Positions 24,814 through 33,211 of a stretch of 64,000 nt of DNA are shown in pieces. The stretch comes from Kitasatospora sp. MAP12-44 (GTDB lineage: Bacteria > Actinomycetota > Actinomycetes > Streptomycetales > Streptomycetaceae), in the NCBI RefSeq assembly GCF_029892095.1, contig NZ_JARZAE010000004.1, positions 1 through 64,000 on the forward strand. The letters are read 5' to 3'. The stretch's first letter is position 1. Each line of letters starts with the position of its first letter. The notes beneath the pieces were generated by a model. The model was not told the origin of the DNA and made no database searches. It saw only the letters and a list, made by a program, of their open reading frames with translations. Made by a program: the position numbers and the translations under genes.

Positions 24814-26601
24814 CTACTCCGTGAGTGCTGGGACAGACTTCCTTCCGTGGATGGTTGCGTGGCAACTTCCGCAGACCACAAGGGTTTTGCGGTGCCGTGC
24901 AGCCATGAGATCTGCCCACGGGGGCCGGTCTGGTCCTGGCTTTCCGAGGTCGGCGAGCTTGGCGACGTGGTGGACTTCCACCTCGTCGATGCGCCCGCAC
25001 GCCTCGCATCGCCCGGCGAGGAGCCGGGTGACCAACTCCTTGCGTTTGGTGTTGACCGGGGCCAGCCGACGGTCATTGATGACCGTCTTCTTGTCCCGTC
25101 GCAGCGGTATCCCGCCGAACCGTCCGACCAGTGGCTTCCTGCCGATGCGTTCGACGCGGGCCTCGAAGCACTTGCGCGGCCCGTGCGGTGTCTCGATGGT
25201 GGTCGCGTACTTGCGGGCCATCTTCGACACCGACGAGCGGTGCTTGTTCGCCAGCGTCATCAACATCGAGGTCTCCATGACCCATTGCAGCCGGGAGAGT
25301 CGGAAGACGTCGCCGGCCATCAGGTAGTACTGGACGATGCCGCGGTACTCCGACCCGTAGGTGCTGAGGATGACGTGATCGTCCTGGTTCAGCAGCTCGG
25401 GCCGACGCGCGGGTTTGCCGCGCTCCATGTACTGGGCTTGCTTGGCAGATACCACCGAACGAGGGACACGCAATCTGATGACCCCATTGACGGAACGCCG
25501 TCCGCCGGTGATCTTGCGGTCGTTGTGGTGCACGGTGATGTCGTAGCCGAGGAACCTCGCGGCCTGGGTGCGGCCATGAGTGATGAGCGTCTTTTCCGGC
25601 GACAATTCCAACCTGAGTTCATCACGCAGGAATTGCGCCAGACGCTCCTTGATTTCCTCGGCCTCTGCCTTTGGTCCGGCGAACCCGAGCAGGGTGTCGT
25701 CGGCATAACGCACATACCGCAGCCGCCGGTAGCCAGGATCATGAGTATCCATGCTGGGCATGCTGCGGAGTTGCTTGCGCAGTTCCCGCACTGTGGTGCG
25801 GTCACCACGCTTGCGAGCGCGTGCCATAGCCGCCCACACCCGATGAAAGGCGCGGTTCGACTGCCTGACTCCTCCCCGGGTGTATTCCGGGATCAGAACC
25901 TTCTCGACGTACTCGTCCATCTTGTGCAGGTAGATGTTGGACAGGATCGGTGAAACAACCCCGCCTTGCGGACTTCCACTGTGCGTGGCGTTCCAGACCC
26001 AGTCCTCCATGTATCCGGCCTTGAGCATGTTGTGCACCAGCCGTAGGAATCGGTTGTCGCGGATCCTCTCGCCCAGGATTCGGAGCATGACCGAATGGTC
26101 AAGCCGGTCGAAGCACTGGGCGATGTCGCCCTCGATAAGCCAGGCCGTACCCGTCCAGGTATGGACCACATCACTTAACGCGGTGTGGCAGCCCCGGCGG
26201 GGACGGAAACCGTGGGAGGAGTCGGAGAACGTCGGCTCGTAGTACGCCTCAAGAAGCAGACGGACCACTTCGCCGACGAGCTTGTCGCTCCAGGGCGGCA
26301 AGCCGAGCGGACGCAGTTTCGTGCTGCCCCGCCCTTTGGGGATGTAGACCCTCCTGGCCGGGCTCCACCGGTAGCGCTCGTGGCGCAGCGCGTCGATGAC
26401 GTGCTCGATCTTGCCCAGCGACATGCCGTCCACGGTCTCCCCGGTGACCCCGGGTGTCATCGCTCCCTTGTTGGAATAGAGACGCCCGTAGGCCAGCAGA
26501 TACAACTGCGGGTTGAACATCTGTCGATATAGTTCATCGCACGGCAGGCCGCGCCTGCCGCGTTCACGGAGGACACCCAGCACCGTTTCGGCGCTCTGCA
26601 T
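24814..26601 (-). CDS. ltrA: Group II intron reverse transcriptase / maturase / HNH endonuclease
   Basis: A 595-residue intron-encoded protein, complete. RT domain: RRVYIPKGRGSTKLRPLGLP (84-103), SSHGFRPRRGCHTALSDV (128-145), IEGDIAQCFDRLDH (156-169), GSPQGGVVSPILSNIYLHKM (209-228) and the catalytic RYADD at 298-302. The maturase (X) region lies at about 385-510. The C-terminus is an HNH nuclease with CEACG, VEVHHVAKLADLG and VVCGSCHATIHG, four Cys and the His pair of a zinc-bound HNH. It promotes splicing and reverse splicing (retrohoming) of its host intron. ATG at 26601; no strong ribosome-binding site because it is translated from the intron RNA. Confidence 0.93.
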   Translation of the reverse strand: MQSAETVLGVLRERGRRGLPCDELYRQMFNPQLYLLAYGRLYSNKGAMTPGVTGETVDGMSLGKIEHVIDALRHERYRWSPARRVYIPKGRGSTKLRPLGLPPWSDKLVGEVVRLLLEAYYEPTFSDSSHGFRPRRGCHTALSDVVHTWTGTAWLIEGDIAQCFDRLDHSVMLRILGERIRDNRFLRLVHNMLKAGYMEDWVWNATHSGSPQGGVVSPILSNIYLHKMDEYVEKVLIPEYTRGGVRQSNRAFHRVWAAMARARKRGDRTTVRELRKQLRSMPSMDTHDPGYRRLRYVRYADDTLLGFAGPKAEAEEIKERLAQFLRDELRLELSPEKTLITHGRTQAARFLGYDITVHHNDRKITGGRRSVNGVIRLRVPRSVVSAKQAQYMERGKPARRPELLNQDDHVILSTYGSEYRGIVQYYLMAGDVFRLSRLQWVMETSMLMTLANKHRSSVSKMARKYATTIETPHGPRKCFEARVERIGRKPLVGRFGGIPLRRDKKTVINDRRLAPVNTKRKELVTRLLAGRCEACGRIDEVEVHHVAKLADLGKPGPDRPPWADLMAARHRKTLVVCGSCHATIHGRKSVPALTE

Positions 26602-27135
26602 TGCGCATACCTCCCGATTCTTGGGTGCCCGATCACCTGGCCCCCTTCGCCCGTGCGGACGGCTTTCCCGTCCTCCTTGGCCGGTCGTGACTCCGGCGAC
26701 TACTACGGGGCCTCCGTCGCCATAGGAAGATCTCCTCCCTTAGGCGATCCCATGTTCGTCCTTGTCGTACGTAACAGCGTGACTTAGGCGTTCCACTCAT
26801 CCCCTTGAATGCCCTCGCTGGGCATCGCTCCGCGCTCTGGAGGTTGCGTCGGCCATGGCATCAAGCCGTCGCAGGGCGCGGCGCCGGTTTCAGGCATCTT
26901 TCCGGCGGATTCGACCTTCAATCTTCTGGGGATTGGAATTCAGGCAATCCAGCTTTCGCCATATCACGCGGGTCCCGCGACGCCCCGTCCCCAATGCCTG
27001 GGCCCGGTCGTCACTTTCCTGGCATGCTGCGGTCCCCTCACCGTTTCCGGATTAGGTAAGCCATTGGACCCAAGAACCTCCCTCCAAATTCTTCCCGACT
27101 GAATCGGGGATACGACAAGGCGCCTCATGGCGCAC
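26602..27135 (-). ncRNA. Group II intron 5' ribozyme region (domains I-III and start of IV)
   Basis: 534 nt between the splice junction and the maturase start. No coding sequence. It must contain domains I-III and exon-binding sites; a minus-strand TGCCAT near 26857 could pair with the exon end GTGGCA (one G-U), but secondary structure was not modelled. Confidence 0.7.
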
Positions 27136-27845
27136 TGCCACCTGTCGCTGACCTGCACCGCCTCGGGGAGGGCCTGGCGGATCGCCTCACCGTAGGAGCC
27201 GGAACCGTCGCGGCAGACGTACTGGGCCCCGGGGTGCTCGCGCAGCCACGCGACCAGAGTCCGGGCGGTGCGGTCGGGCAGGACGTCGATCCGCTCTCCG
27301 GTCTCGGCGTCAATGATCACTGTTGCGTAGCGGTGCCGGTGCTTGAGGGCGAAGTCGTCGACCCCGATCACCCGTGGGATCCGCACGACCGGTGTCGGAA
27401 TGCGGCGGAGAAGGCGCAGAGCGGTCGAGCGGGAGATCGCGCAAGCCAGCACACGCGAGAGGCGGGCGCCCGCCCGGCCCGCTAACTCCTTGACCATGGA
27501 TCCGAGTTGGTCGGCCAGACGGTTGGTGCGACGCTGGTAGCGCTCCACGACGCCGGGAACCTGCTCGCGGAAGGTCTGCCGCGGGCAGCCGAGCACCGGA
27601 CACGCCAGTCTCCGGAGCCGCACCGACGCCACGACCCGCCGTCCGTCCACCGGCACGTCCGCGACCACCCGCCCGTGGAAGCCATGCACCCGCCCCGTCG
27701 GCTGCCCGCACACCGGGCACGGCACCGGATCGTCCCGAGTCCGCGCCGACACCCGGATGACCTCGCCCTCGTCCATCACGTCCTCAATGACCAGGGCCGA
27801 CAGTCCCGAAAACACCACACCCACAAGCTCATTGACATCGCGCAC
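27136..27845 (-). CDS. ISL3 transposase, 5' exon
   Basis: First exon of the ISL3 transposase. It shows the N-terminal zinc-binding motif (DDPVPCPVCGQPTGRVHGFH; RRLACPVLGCPRQTFREQVP), the DDE-domain opening (RIPRVIGVDDFALKHRHRY, first Asp) and the second acidic motif (VCRDGSGSYGEAIRQALPEA). It stops matching the family at VQVSDRW, where the intron begins. The GTG at 27845 is chosen because the longer open frame starts inside the terminal inverted repeat; a GTG a few codons further in is also possible. Read-through into the intron would add ~57 unrelated residues before a stop at 26964. Confidence 0.85.
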
Positions 27846-27875
27846 ACCATGCCAACGACGGTCGTCACCCTTCGT

Positions 27876-27899
27876 TACCACCGATTACGGGACAGAGCC
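27876..27899 (-). repeat. ISL3 terminal inverted repeat, right
   Basis: Exact reverse complement of 23842-23865; marks the outer end beside the transposase 5' exon. Confidence 0.9.
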
Positions 27900-28084
27900 G
27901 AAGACCGTACAGACCCCCGGTGTCCGTCAGCGTCCGGGTGGAGCCGGTCGGGGAGCGGCAGGTCGGCGAAGTCCTGGTCGCCGCTGATGCTCACCGCCCT
28001 CGTCCCGGCCCGGCGGGACCGCCGAAAGCCGGTGCAACCGACCCGACGCTTTGAGATGATCACCACCCGAGTGAAGGAGAAACG

Positions 28085-28480
28085 ATGCAGCACTTCGTCC
28101 GGCCCGACGGCACCCCTCCGGTCAACGGCTACAGCCATGCGGTGGTGTTCGCCGGGCCCATGGTCGCCGTCTCCGGGCAGGTCCCGGTGAACGCCCAGGG
28201 GCTCCTGGTGGGCGAGGAGGACGCCGAGGCCCAGGTACGGCAGGTCTTCGCGAACCTGGCCACCGCGCTGGGAGCGGCAGGTGCCGGGATGGAGCACGTG
28301 GTCAAACTGACGGTGTATCTGACCGACCTGGACGACCTGGACGCCTTCCGTCAGGTGCGCGACGAGTACCTGGACGCGGCCCGCCCGCCGGCCTGTTCAC
28401 TGGTCAAGGTCGCCGGGCTGGTCCATCCCGCCTTCCGGGTCGAGATCGACGCACTCGCGGCGCTGCCCGCGGGGGCGTGA
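28085..28480 (+). CDS. Rid (YjgF/YER057c/UK114) family protein
   Basis: A 131-residue Rid-family protein; canonical length and pattern: GPMVAVSGQVPVNAQGLLVG, VRQVFANLATALGAAGAGME, HVVKLTVYLTDLDDLDAFRQ and RVEIDALAALP. RidA proteins hydrolyse reactive enamines and imines from PLP enzymes, using an Arg in the motif PARS. Here that position reads PACS, so the catalytic Arg is a Cys and imine-deaminase activity is doubtful; it fits other Rid subgroups. ATG at 28085 with AAGGAG seven bases upstream. Transcribed alone, away from the ISL3 element. Confidence 0.88.
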   Translation: MQHFVRPDGTPPVNGYSHAVVFAGPMVAVSGQVPVNAQGLLVGEEDAEAQVRQVFANLATALGAAGAGMEHVVKLTVYLTDLDDLDAFRQVRDEYLDAARPPACSLVKVAGLVHPAFRVEIDALAALPAGA

Positions 28481-28824
28481 ACAGGTCGAACTCGCAGTCC
28501 GGCCCGGCTCCCCCGTTCGCAGGATTGCGGACCAGCACGCCCCGCACACCCCCGGACGGCTGACGCCACTGCCCAGCTGCCCAGCCGAACAGGGCCAATA
28601 GAATTCGGAGCAGTTGTCAACCCCTACAAGACGGCGCCTCCCCCGCCTCCACCGACACCCCGGCCGCCCGTCACCCCCGGCTACAGCCCCTGCTGGAGCG
28701 GCAGCTCCTGCCCCTGAGGCCCAGGAGCGGGGAGAACAAGAGGCCTGGCCGACGGGTCGACAGGTCTACCCGTGCGCGGCATAGCCAGGCCGCGCGATCG
28801 CCTGGCGGCCACGGAACGCGACAC
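28481..28824. other. Intergenic, no gene recognised
   Basis: No coding sequence or clear hairpin supported. Its right end meets a 39-bp repeat. Confidence 0.4.
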
Positions 28825-28863
28825 TGACAGAGGGACATGATCGCTGGACTTGATCATCCGTCA
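28825..28863 (+). repeat. 39-bp direct repeat, copy 1
   Basis: TGACAGAGGGACATGATCGC then TGGACTTGATCATCCGTCA. It matches 29842-29880 at 34 of 39 positions, every difference an A/G or T/C transition. The centre has TGATC-N9-GATCA dyad symmetry. It lies 76 bp past the methyltransferase stop. Confidence 0.75.
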
Positions 28864-28938
28864 GCGTGTCGTCTGGAGCCGGCCGGGACCAGCGGGGCCC
28901 GCAGCAGGGCCGACCGCCGCGGCGGTACCAGCCGGTAC

Positions 28939-29775
28939 TCAGGGCTTGAGCGCCACTCCGCCGTACATCCCGATCCGGTCGTCCCCGGCGAGGACCTGCT
29001 CGTCCGGCCGCCACTGCGACAGCACCACCAGGCCGGGGTCGACCAGCTCCAGGCCGTCGAAGAACGCGGCGATCTCCTTGCCGCTTCGCGCGGCGGTCTT
29101 CACCGACGATCGGGCGTAGGCCTTCGCCGTCGCGCGCATCCCTTCCGGGTCCAGGTCGGCGGTCACCTGCGACAGCACCAGCACACTGCCCGGGGCGACG
29201 GCGTCCATCAGGGTGCGCACCGCGCCGTAGGGGTCGTCCTCGTCGATGACGAAGTGCATGACCGCGACCAGCAGCACCGCGACGGGCCGGTCGAAGTCCA
29301 GGCGGCCGCGTACCTCGGGATTCTCCAGGATCTCCGCCGGCCGGCGGACGTCCCCGGCGACAATCGTCGCGCCTGACGGCGCGGGCTCCTCGCCGTGAGC
29401 GCGGGCGTGCGCCAGGACTATCGGATCGTTGTCGACGCCGACGATCCGCGCGTCGGGCCGCACCGACAGCGCGGTCTCGGCCGTGCCGCCGGGGGCGGGC
29501 AGGCCGGTGCCGACATCCAGGAACTGATCCAGGCCGATCTCCGCCAGGTGCCGTACGGCGCGGGTCAGGAAAGCGCGGTTGACGCGGGCGAAGTCCCGCA
29601 ACGCCGGCATCGACTCCAGGGCCTTCTCCGCGGCCGCGCGATCGGCCGGGAAGTGATCCTCGCCGCCGAGCAGATACGAGTAGATGCGCGCCGACGTGGC
29701 CACGGTCGGGTCGATCGCCGGCGGCGTCGAGTGCGGGGCGATCAGGTCGCCGCCCAACGGCTCCGAATCCGGCAT
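28939..29775 (-). CDS. SAM-dependent methyltransferase, DUF574 (Methyltransf_19) type
   Basis: A 278-residue protein of the actinobacterial DUF574 methyltransferase family. Hallmarks: TSARIYSYLLGGEDHFPADR near the start, the SAM-binding loop QFLDVGTGLPAPGGTAETAL, IVGVDNDPIVLAHARA, VAVLLVAVMHFVIDEDDP and the end GMYGGVALKP. Substrates of this family are unknown; they are numerous in Streptomyces. The ATG at 29775 is chosen over a GTG four codons upstream because GGGGGAC lies 5 bases before it. It stands alone, bracketed by 39-bp direct repeats, which hints at mobility. Confidence 0.85.
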   Translation of the reverse strand: MPDSEPLGGDLIAPHSTPPAIDPTVATSARIYSYLLGGEDHFPADRAAAEKALESMPALRDFARVNRAFLTRAVRHLAEIGLDQFLDVGTGLPAPGGTAETALSVRPDARIVGVDNDPIVLAHARAHGEEPAPSGATIVAGDVRRPAEILENPEVRGRLDFDRPVAVLLVAVMHFVIDEDDPYGAVRTLMDAVAPGSVLVLSQVTADLDPEGMRATAKAYARSSVKTAARSGKEIAAFFDGLELVDPGLVVLSQWRPDEQVLAGDDRIGMYGGVALKP

Positions 29776-29841
29776 GTCGTCCCCCACTTCGTCGACATTC
29801 GTCCGATGACGTGAGCATAGCGCGGGGTCGTCAACGCCGCT

Positions 29842-29880
29842 TGGCAGAGGGGCGTGATCGCCGGACTTGATCGTCCGTCA
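29842..29880 (+). repeat. 39-bp direct repeat, copy 2
   Basis: TGGCAGAGGGGCGTGATCGC then CGGACTTGATCGTCCGTCA; partner of 28825-28863. It lies ~67 bp upstream of the methyltransferase start, where an operator could be. Confidence 0.75.
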
Positions 29881-30044
29881 CATCGCCTCGGGTAGTTGTC
29901 TGTTCTGCGTGCGCGCTGGGTGCCGACCTGCCTACGATCCGTGTCGGAGAGGGAACGCGGGTGGCAGGGAGCTCGGTGAACCCGATACTCGAGCAGATCG
30001 CCCGCGCGTCAAGCGGCGCTGGCCGCGCAGGCCAGCACACGTCG

Positions 30045-30400
30045 CTACAGCTCGTAGTCCTGGGCCAGCTCCTCCCAGCGAACGCTGCGAAGCGCAAGAT
30101 CAGCATCCTCGCCCGACGGTACTTCCGGTGCTGGCTGGAACCAGGCAACGCTGAGATCGGCGGGCCCACGGTTTTTTCGGTCACGTGCCGCGGCTCCACG
30201 CGTCGACCGTCGCGGCGGCCCAAACCTTGACGCGTTCCGCGAACTCCGAGGAGGGGAAGGTCCCGTCGATGGCGACGTCTTCGATCGTGACGGAGAAACG
30301 GGATCGCGGCGCGTCCCGGAGCGGCAGCGCCGCATCGCGGACGACTCGTGACGGCCTGCCCTTTACACGATGGGAGTTGCCACGACGCTGAAGGCACGTG
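30045..30400 (-). pseudogene. Decayed hypothetical gene
   Basis: Two adjoining frames look genuinely coding but lack a start: APRSRFSVTIEDVAIDGTFP, SSEFAERVKVWAAATVDAWS (stop at 30181) and, in a shifted frame, ADLSVAWFQPAPEVPSGEDA then ALRSVRWEELAQDYEL (stop at 30045). An A6 run at ~30173-30178 lies at the switch. They may be one frameshifted gene or the ends of two. No family recognised. Confidence 0.35.
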
Positions 30401-30558
30401 TACGTAAGCGCGGCGCCGCCAGGAGGCCCCCTTCCGCTTGCCCTGGTTGCGTCATCAGGCTGACATCTATGCTGGTGCGTCCACGTCTGCGTCCGCGTCT
30501 GCGGAGGCTGGCAACCGCTTGCTGGGATCGACGCAGGCGCTCAAGAGGGGGACCGGAA

Positions 30559-31557
30559 ATGACTGCTGAACGAAAATTCGCCGACGTCGAAACCCTGACC
30601 CCGGTGATGCGGGAGGTCTTCGGCACCGACCGCCGCATCGCCACCGTCGACCGCCTGCTCAACGGCACCAAGAAGGGCGTCTACCGCGTCACGCTGGACG
30701 ACGCCACGAGCACGATCGTCTACGTCTGGAACGCCGACGAAGACTACTGGGACGGGCTGCTTCCGGCTGGCCACGACGACCCGTCGAACCCGTTCGCCCA
30801 CGCCTCCGGCATCGACTTCTTCGAGGGTGCCACCCGTCGACTGGAAGCGGTCGGAGCTCGTTCGCCGCAGCTGTTGCTCGCCGACCGCAGCAAGGAGCTG
30901 TACCCGGCCGACATCGCCGTGGCGGAGGACGTCCGCGGCGGAACGCTGGGGGCGCTGCTGGAACGCGATCCGGACGCCGGCCGGCAGACGCTCGCGCAGC
31001 TCGCGGACATGCTTCGGCGCATGCACGCCTACCGCGCGCCCACGTTCGGGCGGGTGGCGTGGATCGACGGTGGGGGCACGCCGCCGGATACGACCTGCGA
31101 GCAGGCCTACCTGGAGCGCGCGCTGGTGCACATCGCCACCGCCGTGCCCCGCGACGCCCGCGCGGCCGAAGGCGAGGCGATGCTGGAGGAGAAGCTCCGC
31201 ACCCTGCACGCCGCACTCGAACCGCGCGCAGAGCTCGGCGTGGTCCACGGCGAGCTCTGCGCGGAACACACGCTCGTCGGGCCGGACGGGGAGCCCGTCA
31301 TCATCGACATCGAGGGCCTGATGTACACCGACATCGAAGTGGAGCACTGCTGGATGCGGATGCGCTTCGGCCCGCACTACGCGGCGCTCCGCAACCCGGA
31401 CCTCGATCCGCGGCGCGTGAGGTATTACCAGTACGTCATGCACCTGGACCTGGTCGGCGGCCCGCTTCGCATCGCCGAGGGTGACGTCCCGAACCGGGAG
31501 TGGATGCTCGACGTCGCGGACTTCCATCTGCGGAGGGCGCTCACCTACGAGGCATGA
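30559..31557 (+). CDS. Aminoglycoside-phosphotransferase-like protein with altered catalytic motif
   Basis: A 332-residue protein with the bilobal kinase-like fold of the APH/choline kinase group. N-lobe: RLLNGTKKGVYRVTLDDATS, TIVYVWN; hinge region VAEDVRGGTLGALLERDP; helix LAQLADMLRRMHAYRAP. The Brenner loop reads VVHGELCAEHTL (around residue 230) instead of HGDxxxxN, and the metal motif reads IIDIEG instead of IDxD/E. Asp-to-Glu and Asn-to-His changes suggest weak or no phosphotransfer, or a different substrate. ATG at 30559 with GAGGGGG seven bases upstream; the frame is open further upstream but without coding character. Single gene, unknown substrate. Confidence 0.7.
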   Translation: MTAERKFADVETLTPVMREVFGTDRRIATVDRLLNGTKKGVYRVTLDDATSTIVYVWNADEDYWDGLLPAGHDDPSNPFAHASGIDFFEGATRRLEAVGARSPQLLLADRSKELYPADIAVAEDVRGGTLGALLERDPDAGRQTLAQLADMLRRMHAYRAPTFGRVAWIDGGGTPPDTTCEQAYLERALVHIATAVPRDARAAEGEAMLEEKLRTLHAALEPRAELGVVHGELCAEHTLVGPDGEPVIIDIEGLMYTDIEVEHCWMRMRFGPHYAALRNPDLDPRRVRYYQYVMHLDLVGGPLRIAEGDVPNREWMLDVADFHLRRALTYEA

Positions 31558-31807
31558 GTCGACCGTGGGTCTTCGGCCGACCAGCGGTGGAACAAGGCCG
31601 TGGCACGTTTCGCTCGCATTCCGTCCCCATCCCCCTAGCACAGACCGACCCCATATCGACGTGGGCTGTCAACTCTTCACTGGTTCGGCTGACTTCTGAG
31701 TGCCTCGTTCCACACCGGGGAAGGACCACCGGTGCTCGCGGGCTCCGCGCGCCGCCGTCCGGCGGAGCGGCGCGGCGCCTGTGCTTTCCGGGGAGGGTGG
31801 GGTTCTC

Positions 31808-32095
31808 ATGCCTGCACAGGACGCATCGGGAGTGCGCGCTGATCGGGGGTCCGATGCGGTCCGGATCCTGGCCGGTGTCGTCGACCTGGGACTCGAACAG
31901 GCAGAGGGGTTGCTGCGCTTGACGCGCGGCGTGCTGGGTCGCTCCGATCTGCGCGAGGTGGTCGCGGACGGGCAGGAGGACCTGCGGGCGCGCGGCGAGC
32001 TGCTGCTGGGCCGCCTGGCCCCCGCCACCGAGTCCCACCTGGAGGCCGTGGCGCGGCGCGCTGCGGCGGCCCGCAGGCCGTCCTCCGATGCCTGA
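31808..32095 (+). CDS. Small protein coupled to polyprenyl synthase
   Basis: A 95-residue, mostly helical protein (SDAVRILAGVVDLGLEQAEG, LLRLTRGVLGRSDLREVVAD, GQEDLRARGELLLGRLAPAT, ESHLEAVARRAAAARR). No signal peptide, no membrane helix and no known motif. Its last codons overlap the ATG of the polyprenyl synthase by 8 bp, so both are probably made in a fixed ratio and may interact. GGAGGG lies ~12 bases before its ATG. Function unknown. Confidence 0.6.
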   Translation: MPAQDASGVRADRGSDAVRILAGVVDLGLEQAEGLLRLTRGVLGRSDLREVVADGQEDLRARGELLLGRLAPATESHLEAVARRAAAARRPSSDA

Positions 32096-33140
32096 GCTGC
32101 CGTCGGCGTCGGCGCTCAAGTCACGGGTGGACGAGGTCCTGCGCGCCTTCGTCCAGCAGGAGACCGAGCTGCTGGTCGCCGTCGACGGCGAACTGGAACC
32201 GGTGGCCGAGCAGTTGCGTGGCGCGGTGGCGGATGGCAAGCGGTTGCGCGCCGCGTTCACCTACTGGGGCTGGCAGGCGACCGGCCAGCCGGACAGCGCG
32301 GCGCTGGTCCGGGCAGCGGCGGCGATGGAGCTGGTGCACGCGGCGGCCGTGGTCCACGACGACCTGATCGACGACAGCCCGATCCGCCACGGCGCGCCCA
32401 CCGCGCACCAGGCCCTACGGCACGCCGTCGCCGAGGGACCCGAACGCGAGGCCCAGGGCAGGTCGTTGGCGATGCTGGTCGGTGACCTGCTGATGTCCTG
32501 GGCCGGGCAGCTGTTCGCCACCTGCGGACTGCCCGCCGCCTATCTCGCGCGGGCCCGCCCGCTGTGGGCCACTCTTGCCCGCGAGCTGGTCGCCGGGGAG
32601 TGCCTGGAGATCCTGCGCACCGGGACAACACCGAGCGCGGAGAGCTCACTTGAGATCATCCGGTACAAGACCGCGAAGTACACCGTCGAGCACCCGCTGC
32701 ACCTGGGCGCCCGGCTCGGCGGCGGATCGCCCGCACTCCTGGCTGTCTTCACCGCCTACGGCGTGCCCCTTGGCGAGGCGTTCCAGCTACGTGACGACCT
32801 GCTCGGCGTCTTCGGCGATCCGCGGAACACCGGGAAGTCCAACCTCGACGACCTCGCCGGCGCCAAGCCCACCGCGCTGCTCGCCCTCGCCCTCACCGGG
32901 GCCACACCCGCCGACCGTGCACGGCTGCGGGCTGTGCTCGGCCGCCGCAACCTCAACGCGGCCGAACTGGACGAGCTGCGGGAGATCATGGTCCGCTCCG
33001 GTGCCCGCGGCCGCATCGAAGAGATGATCATCGAACGGGCGGCCGCCGCGTGCAACGCCCTCGACCGGACCGTGCTCCCCGCTCAGGCCGCGGGGGCGCT
33101 CGCCGACCTGGTCTCCGCCGCGACGGCCCGCACCTCCTGA
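32088..33140 (+). CDS. Polyprenyl diphosphate synthase (trans-isoprenyl)
   Basis: A 350-residue trans-prenyltransferase. The first Asp-rich motif is HDDLIDDSPIRHG (Asp91, 92, 95), with GKRLRAAFTYWGW before it and AYLARARPLWATLARELVAG after. The second motif is QLRDDLLGVFGDP, followed by GKSNLDDLAGAKPTAL. Residues 4 and 5 before the first motif are Ala, which in this family favours products of C20 or longer; this is inference. It condenses IPP with allylic diphosphates in the cytosol. Overlap with the small gene upstream and a 71-bp gap to the DUF2236 gene downstream suggest one operon that oxidises an isoprenoid. Confidence 0.9.
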   Translation: MPELPSASALKSRVDEVLRAFVQQETELLVAVDGELEPVAEQLRGAVADGKRLRAAFTYWGWQATGQPDSAALVRAAAAMELVHAAAVVHDDLIDDSPIRHGAPTAHQALRHAVAEGPEREAQGRSLAMLVGDLLMSWAGQLFATCGLPAAYLARARPLWATLARELVAGECLEILRTGTTPSAESSLEIIRYKTAKYTVEHPLHLGARLGGGSPALLAVFTAYGVPLGEAFQLRDDLLGVFGDPRNTGKSNLDDLAGAKPTALLALALTGATPADRARLRAVLGRRNLNAAELDELREIMVRSGARGRIEEMIIERAAAACNALDRTVLPAQAAGALADLVSAATARTS

Positions 33141-33211
33141 CACCGAACTCCCACCGAACTCCCGCCGCGGCTACCGCGGCTACCGCAGACACCGAACGAG
33201 GGGCCACTCCC

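Larger units (their letters stand above)
24709..27135 (-). mobile_element. Full-length group II intron inserted in the ISL3 transposase
   Basis: The 5' boundary is placed at 27135 because the minus strand reads ...GACAGGTGGCA|GTGCGCC, a GTGYG-type intron start. The 3' end is placed at 24709 (...CCACCAGTAC|TCTGTGG). Joining these ends recreates codon CAT and the sequence DRWHLWSNL, the ISL3 consensus, and exon lengths 746 + 829 nt from 27881 sum to a multiple of three. The ribozyme domains I-IV flank the open frame (533 nt before it), and domain V and VI follow it. In the insertion context it lies in the sense orientation of the transposase gene, so splicing could restore it. Confidence 0.88.
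23842..27899 (-). mobile_element. ISL3-family insertion sequence interrupted by a group II intron
   Basis: The element is bounded by perfect 24-bp inverted repeats (GGCTCTGTCCCGTAATCGG-TGGTA) at 23842-23865 and 27876-27899. Removing the 2427-bp intron leaves 1631 bp with one transposase gene, normal for ISL3. The flanking 8-mers (CAGCCAAC left, GAAGACCG right) do not match, so no target duplication is visible; the left flank is a broken group II intron, suggesting a deletion or recombination after insertion. Confidence 0.88.
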
